Assembly (NCBI GenBank): GCA_038227045.1
Contig: JBBRQD010000192.1
Span: 1-7,260 of the forward strand
Length of the DNA: 7,260 nucleotides
Source of the DNA: JANXLS01 sp038227045
Lineage (GTDB): Bacteria; Planctomycetota; SZUA-567; H5-PLA8
Reading direction: 5' to 3'
The notes beneath the pieces were generated by a model that did not search any database, was not told where the DNA came from, and saw nothing but the letters and a program-made list of their open reading frames with translations. A program made the translations under genes and the position numbers. This document shows, piece by piece, positions 1-4,866 of this stretch; the first letter of the stretch is position 1, and the number at the start of each line of letters is the position of its first letter.

Positions 1-39
1 AACATCCATCATTCTCTTCACCTGTCGATCTGTGACCAT
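1..39 (-). CDS. IstA-like transposase, first 13 residues only
   Basis: Only the N-terminus MVTDRQVKRMMDV is present and the gene continues past the left edge. From memory of the family, IS21 transposases (IstA) often open with a MVTDxQVRRL-like segment leading into a helix-turn-helix, and the match here is good for so few residues. A G-rich Shine-Dalgarno-like run (GGGGGG) sits 4 nt upstream of the ATG. The leader between this ATG and the truncated NDH-2 gene contains no other gene. With 13 residues the family call rests on the opening motif plus the interrupted neighbour, so another HTH-type protein remains possible. Confidence 0.45.
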   Translation of the reverse strand, partial: MVTDRQVKRMMDV

Positions 40-136
40 TCCGCCCCCCTGATTTGCAGGGAAACAGATTGGCCGATCCCGCCTTAAAAAGCCGGGAATT
101 CTACTTGCCGTCAGGGGGAATTATAATTGTCGTTCA
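1..136 (-). mobile_element. End of a probable IS21-family insertion sequence (partial)
   Basis: This stretch joins the broken NDH-2 gene to the start codon of a probable IstA transposase at 39. Read on the minus strand, it is a short non-coding leader with a repeated AATTCCC-type motif (at about 112-120 and 93-99) and a G-run ribosome site just before the ATG. That fits the terminal region of an IS21-type element, where istA begins about 100 bp inside the end. The exact terminus is not resolved: the usual 5'-TG end could lie at or just inside the NDH-2 stop codon (137-139). The rest of the element lies left of the window, so neither the second end nor a target-site duplication can be seen. 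Confidence 0.5.
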
Positions 137-715
137 TCAATCGAAGCGTCGAAAATCGCGCGCGAGGGTATGATGCTCCAATTCACTAATGGCGCCCGCC
201 AATTCAACTCCGCTGGCTCCGCCGCCGATGATCACAAATGTCAGACTTGCCCTGCGATTCTCCAGATCGGACTTCATTTCCGCGGATTCAAAAGCAGTCA
301 ATACGCGGCGGCGTATCGCCGTGGCATCCGCGATGGATTTCAGGCCCGGCGCGCCATCTTTCCATTCCGGATGGCCGAAATAATGTGTGATCGATCCGGC
401 GGCGACAATCAACGTGTCATAGGGAACCGATTCACCGCCAACTAAAACGACGCGCCGTTCGGCGACATCAAAATCAGCGACTTCGCCAAGCAGCACTGTT
501 GCATTCGATTGATTTTTTAGCAGCACGCGCAAAGGGGAAGAGATGTTCGCCGGCGATAGTCCGCCGGTGGCGACTTGATAAAGCAGTGGTTGAAAAAGAT
601 GAAAATTGCGCCGATCAATGAGCGTCACCTGAACGGCCGCACGTGCCAACTCCCGTGCGGCAAACAAACCTCCGAAGCCACCGCCCACAATAACCACACG
701 GTGGAGAATGTTCAA
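137..715 (-). pseudogene. Type II NADH dehydrogenase (NDH-2), C-terminally truncated
   Basis: FAD-dependent NADH:quinone oxidoreductases of this family pass electrons from NADH to membrane quinone without pumping protons. The frame shows the first dinucleotide-binding motif (VVIVGGGFGG, residues 7-16), the family segment FHLFQPLLYQVATGGL (38-53), an AAGS segment (105-108) and the NAD-binding Rossmann motif FVIIGGGASGVELAG (160-174). The family is about 400-430 residues; this one stops at 192, soon after the second glycine motif, so the rest of the NAD domain and the membrane-binding C-terminus are missing. The likely start is TTG (715) with AAGGGCGG-like purines upstream; an in-frame TAA lies further upstream. 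The stop coincides with the putative IS21 end, so insertional disruption is the likely cause. The identity is firm, and the protein is very unlikely to be functional. Confidence 0.85.
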
Positions 716-1041
716 TCGTCCGCCCTTAGAAGCTTACGCGGCATGAGTCGATTCATTTGCGGAGTGACTAGATAAATTGTAACCGGCCTGCGCCTTTCGA
801 AATAGCAACTTTGCGGAGTCGGAGCCATGACGAAATCGACTGAAATGAATGCATACTTCAAGTCCGCCCAGCAGAAAACCCAAGACGCATCACTTGCGAC
901 GCCTGCTGCGTCAGCATCGAGGCCATAATATCGTTGCTTTTAATCTGTACTGTGGTAGCACGTTTAATTCAATGTTCGAGTTTGGCAAGGACACGCCTTT
1001 TGACTTTTCACAATCGCTTAATTCATAGAGAAGAGTTAATA
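716..1041. other. Intergenic region between NDH-2 and stress-protein genes
   Basis: This region separates two divergent genes and should hold both promoters, but I see no convincing -35/-10 pair. A TTGACT at 1000-1005 has only poor -10 candidates. A 10-bp direct repeat, TTTGCGGAGT, occurs at 756-765 and 810-819. The only plausible coding content is the 33-codon frame at 827-928. Nothing else is recognisable here. Confidence 0.5.
827..928 (+). CDS. Possible small protein, 33 aa, unrecognised
   Basis: This is a short ATG-initiated frame (begins MTKSTEMNAYFKSAQQ, ends SASRP) with a GGAG purine run about 5 nt upstream of the ATG. The peptide is polar, rich in Ala, Ser and Gln, and has neither signal peptide nor membrane segment. 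I recognise no family. It could be a true small protein, the N-terminal remnant of a larger gene, or chance. It lies between the disrupted NDH-2 gene and the stress-protein gene, in the same direction as the latter, 113 nt before its start. Confidence 0.25.
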   Translation: MTKSTEMNAYFKSAQQKTQDASLATPAASASRP

Positions 1042-1584
1042 ATGTCCGCTTCATATTCAATGTCCGAACTTCAGGCCAAACATTCCGTATATGGCATCTA
1101 CTCCAACCGTTCAGTTGCGGAGACAGCCATAGCGCAATTGAAGAATGGCGGGTTCGCCCCGTCGGATGTTTCAATCGTTATTCCGAACAAGGCCGCGCAG
1201 CCGATTGATCCCGCAAATCCGGCGGTTGACAACGCTGAAATGGGTGCGCTTGCAGGCGGACTCGTCGGATGGATTGCCGGTATGGGCGCGATGGCGATTC
1301 CAGGTTTTGGCGCAGCCATAGCCGGAGGGCCGATTGCCTGGGCAGTATTATCCGTAGGCGCTCTTACCGGCGCCGGCGGACTGATTGGCGGGCTACTCGG
1401 TCTGGGCATTCCGGAAAAGGAAAGTCAACATTTCCACGGTCGGCTCCACAAGGGCGACATTCTTTTGTCGGTTCATTGCAAAGATGCCGACGGCATGACG
1501 AAAGCCAAGGAAGCTCTGGTTCACACTGGAGCCGAAGATGTCTATGCGCAACACGCGGTTAATACCCATCAGGCTGGAGCTTAA
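1042..1584 (+). CDS. General stress protein 17M-like (YflT-type) membrane protein
   Basis: This 180-residue protein has the layout of the 17M/YflT-like family. An N-terminal alpha/beta segment (about 15-48: HSVYGIYSNRSVAETAIAQL then GFAPSDVSIVIPN) is followed by a long Gly/Ala-rich hydrophobic centre with two probable membrane-active helices (about 68-95 and 97-122, containing GALAGGLVGWIAG and GGLIGGLLGLGIP). A C-terminal segment (about 124-168: GIPEKESQHFHGRLHKGDILLSV then HTGAEDV) closes it. The family is linked to general stress responses and has no defined reaction. The start at 1042 is preferred over an upstream in-frame ATG at 934 because GAAGAG precedes it at good spacing and homology begins only after it. 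It looks intact and stands alone between two damaged respiratory genes. Confidence 0.75.
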   Translation: MSASYSMSELQAKHSVYGIYSNRSVAETAIAQLKNGGFAPSDVSIVIPNKAAQPIDPANPAVDNAEMGALAGGLVGWIAGMGAMAIPGFGAAIAGGPIAWAVLSVGALTGAGGLIGGLLGLGIPEKESQHFHGRLHKGDILLSVHCKDADGMTKAKEALVHTGAEDVYAQHAVNTHQAGA

Positions 1585-1732
1585 CCGTTTCATGCCTAGG
1601 CAATGAACGAACACGTCATAATAATGAAATTAATGAACACAAATCCGGTATGAGACATGCTCCAGATTGATGACATTGTGACCAAACGTAGTGCCGAACG
1701 AATGACGGCAGGCAACCGATCGGATTCGTTAT

Positions 1733-2056
1733 ATGGCGCAAGTGTTTCACCCGGGTGCCAACTCCTTTGCCAAGGCCAGAGTCGTAGGCGCTGCGCTGGC
1801 GGTAGTTGGGTTGATCTTTGCCGCATCCGCGGTTGACCGCTCGCCCTATGTCACTCATGTCTCCGAACCCATCCCGCAGCCCATTCCGTTCAGTCATCAA
1901 CATCATGTCGGCGAAGTCGGTATCGATTGCCGATATTGCCACCCTTCGGTCGAAACGTCGGCTTTCGCCGGCATTCCGTCAACCGAAACCTGCATGTCCT
2001 GCCATTCTCAAATCTGGAAAGACAGCCCCATGATCGCACCGTTGCGCGATAGTTAG
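1733..2056 (+). pseudogene. ActA-like multihaem cytochrome c of alternative complex III, truncated
   Basis: ActA is the membrane-anchored multihaem cytochrome subunit of alternative complex III, which oxidises quinol. The frame opens with the family-like MAQVFHPGAN, has one membrane helix (about 17-34), then the segment PIPFSHQHHVGEVGIDCRYC up to residue 69. Two CxxCH haem motifs are present: CRYCH (66-70) and CMSCH (87-91), with His54, His57 and His58 as possible axial ligands. The conserved stretch SVETSAFAGIP (72-82) lies between them. Known ActA proteins are about twice as long and carry about five haems; this one ends at residue 107 just where the family would continue. No continuation is visible in other frames, and no other act genes are nearby, so it is probably a relic. 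A short two-haem protein that still works is less likely. No clear Shine-Dalgarno precedes the ATG. Confidence 0.75.
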
Positions 2057-2104
2057 TTCTTGTTTCCCAATTGACACGCCAACGATCCCGCATTTACCTA
2101 TCGG

Positions 2105-2716
2105 ATGGTAGTTTGGCAAGGAGTCTGGTCATTTTTCGTTCCGAGCCGACTTTTCGCGATGCCGGGACGGAGTTTCTCGGTCAGTCTGTTTTTTTCCTGC
2201 TTTTCAACATATGCATCCTTATTGGCTTCATTGCTTGGTGTAGCGGTCATAGGCGGGATGCTTGGCTGGCTGGGAATGAGTCGCGCTAATCAGAAAACGA
2301 CCGAAGCGGAAGCGGCATTGAAAGAACAGAAACGTCTCACGTTTGAAGCGGTCTACGCGAATTGTGAAAAAGATGACGACTATGAGCGAGTCATCAAGAC
2401 GCTCGATTTTTATCTTAATTTGCCGGAGTTGGCCGCACACGAGAAGTTCAAATCTGCTGAGATGCTGCGCGGCAAGGTGCAAAATTTCATTGACCGGAAT
2501 CTTAGCGTTCGCGAAAAAGTTCATGCCGGAGCGGAGAGCATCCAAATTTATCTGGCCATGCAGACCTTGAGAACGGTTTCGCCCGGAAGTCCGGTCATGC
2601 GCCGCATTCTTGTGGACCGCGCCCATGCGAGAGTCGCGGCTCTACGCAATGGTTACAGGTTAAACTGGCGAAGAAGTAGGAGTAGGCCGCTCTTGCTACT
2701 TGCCATTCGTTTTTAG
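2105..2716 (+). CDS. Unrecognised membrane-anchored helical protein, start uncertain
   Basis: I do not recognise this protein. It has a hydrophobic N-terminal region (about 24-57, containing LLASLLGVAVIGGMLGWLGM) that should form one or two membrane helices. A charged, mostly helical domain follows (about 60-185) with a coiled-coil-like stretch (TTEAEAALKEQKRLTFEAVY) and a LDFYLNLPELAAHEKF segment. The last 20 or so residues are unusually Arg/Leu-rich (NWRRSRSRPLLLLAIRF) and may be read-through past the original end. No Shine-Dalgarno fits either ATG (2105 or 2159), so the N-terminus may be lost or wrongly placed. It follows the truncated ActA relic by 48 nt. The base composition and hydrophobic/charged pattern look coding, but the function is unknown. 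Confidence 0.5.
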   Translation: MVVWQGVWSFFVPSRLFAMPGRSFSVSLFFSCFSTYASLLASLLGVAVIGGMLGWLGMSRANQKTTEAEAALKEQKRLTFEAVYANCEKDDDYERVIKTLDFYLNLPELAAHEKFKSAEMLRGKVQNFIDRNLSVREKVHAGAESIQIYLAMQTLRTVSPGSPVMRRILVDRAHARVAALRNGYRLNWRRSRSRPLLLLAIRF

Positions 2717-2735
2717 CGGCAGATGGGCGGCTTTG

Positions 2736-2870
2736 ATGGACGTCTTTCGGTCTCACACTTTTGCGAAGCTTTCGGTGGTGATCGTGGCACTTTTATTGCA
2801 GGACGCCCGGCGTTTCGACGAAACTTTGGGAATAAAGATAATCCGAATCGGGAAAGTGGCATTTATTTAA
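2736..2870 (+). CDS. Possible small membrane or secreted peptide, 44 aa
   Basis: This short frame begins MDVFRSHTFAKLSVVIVALL and ends IGKVAFI. A basic N-terminus followed by a hydrophobic core (about 10-21) resembles a signal peptide or single membrane helix. No good Shine-Dalgarno lies upstream. It overlaps the 3' end of the convergent cupredoxin gene by a few bases. It may be the leftover N-terminus of a secreted protein or chance, and there is no family match I can name. Confidence 0.2.
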   Translation: MDVFRSHTFAKLSVVIVALLLQDARRFDETLGIKIIRIGKVAFI

Positions 2871-3594
2871 ATATGAATTCAATCGCTTCATCTTTGTCGG
2901 CCTTCACAGTGACCTGGGCCTTTTTTTCGCCTAATTTCTCCTGCCAAACGGTCACCGTGTAGGTTCCGGCAGGCACTTTGTCCATCTTAAATGCACCATC
3001 GCCGCCAGTTGCAACGGAATAAGGGCTTTCGGCGACATAAATCCATGCTCTCATCCAAGCATGAATATCACACCGGACCTTCACGATCTCAGGTTCTTCA
3101 AATTTCGCGCTAGCCTTTCCGGCAGGCGCGATTGCCATATTGGTTTCTTTGTTCAGATCTGATGTTGTGTGAATGTTGTGAAGGATGCTGTCGCTATTCA
3201 GTAAAATGAGCTTGCCTCCAGCGGGAACGACGACCACACGCGGGATAAAAACGCAACCTTTCTGATCCAGGGTAGGCGCAGTGGTTTCAAATGCTTTTCC
3301 CTTCTTGATGTCTGAAATCGTCACAACTGCATTCGCAAGGCGGTTCATTTCCTTGCCTGCATCTTTGGCCGCCGGTTTGGTGACTACAACATCCTCGCTC
3401 AATACGGCATGCGGACACGTCGCATCTGTCGTCAGCGGCGTTCGGGCCGGTGGGGCGCCATCAAAATAGACAAATCCAGAAATCGAGCCTCCATTCGCTA
3501 CCGTGCCCTCATCGTAGGCGCTGGCGTGCGCACAGAACGCAAGCCCAAGCAGAGCTAAACCGATTCTTGCGGACTGGTCTTGTAATTTAAACAT
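2863..3594 (-). CDS. Secreted cupredoxin-like protein (methylamine-utilisation-protein-like)
   Basis: This 243-residue protein has a signal peptide (1-26, hydrophobic core 11-21, cleavage near AHASA/YD). It looks like a periplasmic cupredoxin fused to a small carboxypeptidase-regulatory-like beta domain. The type 1 copper ligands are visible: His139 in SDSILHNIH, then Cys175, His178 and Met181 in RCDIHAWM. The C-x2-H-x2-M spacing matches the short ligand loop of amicyanin. The C-terminal part (about 190-243: GGDGAFKMDKVPAGTYTVTVW) has the GxFxxxxVPAGxYxV pattern of a carboxypeptidase-regulatory-like fold. It probably carries electrons or senses copper in the periplasm. The ATG has AAAGAGG about 8 nt upstream. 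It lies 47 nt after the dihaem cytochrome gene on the same strand, so the two are probably co-transcribed and may exchange electrons. Confidence 0.8.
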   Translation of the reverse strand: MFKLQDQSARIGLALLGLAFCAHASAYDEGTVANGGSISGFVYFDGAPPARTPLTTDATCPHAVLSEDVVVTKPAAKDAGKEMNRLANAVVTISDIKKGKAFETTAPTLDQKGCVFIPRVVVVPAGGKLILLNSDSILHNIHTTSDLNKETNMAIAPAGKASAKFEEPEIVKVRCDIHAWMRAWIYVAESPYSVATGGDGAFKMDKVPAGTYTVTVWQEKLGEKKAQVTVKADKDEAIEFIFK

Positions 3595-3641
3595 TGCGGC
3601 GCCTCTTTCTCACAATCAAAACTGAACCGTCGTTGGGGAAG

Positions 3642-4532
3642 CTATTGCGCAGAACGGTACTTTGACAAACGCTGGACGTATTGAACCAATTGCCAGACCT
3701 CATCGTCCGAGAGCGACTTTTGTGCGGGCATGATCGTGCCTGAAATGCCGCTGCGAATGCGCCGGAAGATTTCAATCGGTTGCGATCCGCCATGAAAAGT
3801 TTCACCGACTAGATCTCTGGCCTTAACGATGATTGGATTTCCATCGCTGTCCTTGGCGTTCTTGAGCGCTTCGCCATTGCCGCGCCCATCCACGCCATGG
3901 CAGGAAGCGCAATTGGCACTGAACAAGGCGCGCCCTTTGGACGTATCGGTCTGATACCCCGTACTGGGGCGGGACCACGGCACTTCCGTCCCAGGCTTTG
4001 TTTGCTTCGTGGCCAAGCCAGCGATTCTCTCGGGCGTCATTTTGGGTTTGCCGGCCAGCTTTTGGGTCAGCTTCACAAGTACGCCGTCTCGATTTACACT
4101 TCGTACATAGAGATCGAGTGAGCGAACGTCCTCATCTAGCAAATAAGGAAAGGCCGGCATCTCGGCTTCGCGTCGTCCAAAGCGGATGGTTCGAGCCAGA
4201 TCGCCCAACGATGCGTTGCCGTCGTCTGAGGAGACCCAATGAAATTGTTCGTCCCGGAAGTTACGCGGGCGGTTTTTGAGCGCGATTATTGCCATTCCGT
4301 CGCCCAAACCGCAGGGCCCGTGGCAGGCGGCACAATTGGCTATGTAGAGACACATACCTTTTTCAATGCTGACTTCGAGAGGCGGCATCAGCACTTTGGG
4401 CGCTTCTTTGGGCGCTTCAGCGGGTTGGATCTCCGCCTTTTTTGCATCCTCAGCGCGAACATCTGCCCACAGCGCTGTGAAAATGAGCGATATGAGACAG
4501 ACGGCGGCGAAGATTCTGAGACTGGATTTCAC
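3642..4532 (-). CDS. Secreted dihaem cytochrome c (two class I domains)
   Basis: This 296-residue periplasmic electron carrier has two fused class I cytochrome c domains. A signal peptide (1-27, hydrophobic core 8-22) is followed by an Ala/Pro/Lys linker (28-50). Domain 1 carries haem motif CAACH (67-71) with axial Met125 in AEMPAFPYLLDEDV. Domain 2 carries CASCH (208-212) with Met268 in TIMPAQKSLSDDEV. The GxGDG/GRGNG turns after both haem motifs are typical. Domain 1 has extra cysteines at 61 and 74 beside the haem site. The GTG start is chosen because AGGAGG lies 5 nt upstream and the signal peptide begins there; an open frame extending to an ATG at 4679 has no such support and runs through the promoter. 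A strong sigma-54-like promoter lies 48 nt upstream. The cupredoxin gene follows in the same operon. Confidence 0.9.
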   Translation of the reverse strand: MKSSLRIFAAVCLISLIFTALWADVRAEDAKKAEIQPAEAPKEAPKVLMPPLEVSIEKGMCLYIANCAACHGPCGLGDGMAIIALKNRPRNFRDEQFHWVSSDDGNASLGDLARTIRFGRREAEMPAFPYLLDEDVRSLDLYVRSVNRDGVLVKLTQKLAGKPKMTPERIAGLATKQTKPGTEVPWSRPSTGYQTDTSKGRALFSANCASCHGVDGRGNGEALKNAKDSDGNPIIVKARDLVGETFHGGSQPIEIFRRIRSGISGTIMPAQKSLSDDEVWQLVQYVQRLSKYRSAQ

Positions 4533-4537
4533 GAGCG

Positions 4538-4543
4538 CCTCCT
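4538..4543 (-). promoter_or_regulatory. Shine-Dalgarno site setting a GTG start
   Basis: On the minus strand AGGAGG lies 5 nt before GTG at 4532. This perfect anti-16S match fixes the start of the dihaem cytochrome at GTG rather than at the upstream ATG of the longer open frame. Confidence 0.85.
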
Positions 4544-4579
4544 GAATATTTGGCAAATTAGATGTTTGTAACAGGGAGG

Positions 4580-4595
4580 AGCATAGTTTGTGCCA
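4580..4595 (-). promoter_or_regulatory. Sigma-54 (-24/-12) promoter of the cytochrome/cupredoxin operon
   Basis: Read on the minus strand, TGGCACAAACTATGCT matches the known consensus TGGCACRNNNNTTGCW at every defined position except one (A for T in the -12 block). The essential GG-N10-GC spacing is exact. Transcription would start near 4569, about 37 nt before the GTG at 4532 and upstream of its AGGAGG. Position, orientation and match all agree, though the site is predicted and not proven. Confidence 0.72.
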
Positions 4596-4646
4596 GATGC
4601 CAGCGCAAGACAATTGAGCAATTTTCTCATGGGAAAATATCATTAT

Positions 4647-4660
4647 GCATGAATTCATGC
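4647..4660. promoter_or_regulatory. 14-bp perfect palindrome, possible operator or activator site
   Basis: GCATGAATTCATGC is a perfect dyad midway between the two divergent sigma-54-like promoters. Its TGAAT/ATTCA half-sites recur, with 2 bp between them, at 4748-4759. A second, nearly perfect dyad (ATTTTCTCATGGGAAAAT) lies at 4621-4638. Any of these could bind a sigma-54 activator, but which one, if any, is unknown. Confidence 0.4.
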
Positions 4661-4797
4661 GCTGGACAGCCAATGACAATTATTGAGATAAGTTCTTGAA
4701 AATGAGAAATTCCCCGCAGATTACGATTAGTCCATTTCCTAGTAATTTGAATCAATTCATTAGCGCAAATGAGCGACATTCTGTATAAATTGGTTTT

Positions 4798-4813
4798 TGG
4801 CATACGCCGTGCT
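4798..4813 (+). promoter_or_regulatory. Sigma-54 (-24/-12) promoter of the porin operon
   Basis: TGGCATACGCCGTGCT matches TGGCACRNNNNTTGCW except at two positions (T for the last C of TGGCAC, G for the first T of TTGC). GG-N10-GC spacing is exact. Transcription would start near 4824, about 43 nt before the porin ATG. It mirrors the promoter on the opposite strand, which strengthens both calls. Confidence 0.65.
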
Positions 4814-4824
4814 TGCCATAAATA

Positions 4825-4840
4825 AATCATTTAAATGATT
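4825..4840. repeat. 16-bp perfect palindrome at the porin transcription start
   Basis: AATCATTTAAATGATT is a perfect dyad that begins at about the predicted +1 of the porin promoter and lies 26 nt before the ATG. A protein bound here would block initiation. As RNA it could only form a weak AU-rich hairpin. An operator is the more natural reading, but chance in AT-rich DNA is possible. Confidence 0.45.
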
Positions 4841-4866
4841 GGCTGAGCGGTTGGCTGGAGAGAGAT

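Larger units (their letters stand above)
4533..4866. other. Divergent regulatory region between cytochrome and porin operons
   Basis: This 334-bp AT-rich region has no supported gene. It holds one sigma-54-like promoter facing each way (listed separately), the Shine-Dalgarno sites of both flanking genes, and several palindromes: 4612-4623 (AATTGAGCAATT), 4621-4638, 4647-4660, 4748-4759 (TGAATCAATTCA) and 4825-4840. A GACAATT...GAG motif is repeated at 4609-4618 and 4675-4687. The central palindromes lie about 50-90 bp upstream of the predicted leftward start and 165-200 bp upstream of the rightward start, a usual range for sigma-54 activator sites. Confidence 0.65.

Noticed and set aside
981..997. 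Sigma-54-like TGGCAAGGACACGCCT before the stress-protein gene
   Set aside because: It lacks the essential G of the -12 GC pair (reads CC) and differs from consensus at several other positions.
934..1041. N-terminal extension of the stress protein to an ATG at 934
   Set aside because: No ribosome site, no homology-like sequence, and a purine-rich site fits the ATG at 1042.
1593..1602. TGCCTAGGCA palindrome after the stress-protein gene
   Set aside because: Too short and without a T-run for a terminator; no partner sites.
2071..2289. Plus-strand frame with a hydrophobic stretch (FLGQSVFFLLFNICILIGFIA)
   Set aside because: It overlaps the hydrophobic region of the 2105 frame out of phase and stops soon after it; its hydrophobicity is probably a shadow of the T-rich sequence.
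2674..2714. Rho-independent terminator: AAGTAG/CTACTT stem followed by TTTTT
   Set aside because: The stem is short with a bulged interior, the T-run is 8 nt away, and it lies inside the open frame.
2831..2862. Terminator for the minus-strand cytochrome/cupredoxin operon
   Set aside because: Only a 4-bp CCGA/TCGG dyad with no room for a loop; no GC stem with a T-run is visible.
4533..4679. N-terminal extension of the dihaem cytochrome to an ATG at 4679
   Set aside because: The 49 extra residues have no signal character, run through the sigma-54 promoter, and the GTG at 4532 has a perfect AGGAGG and starts the signal peptide.
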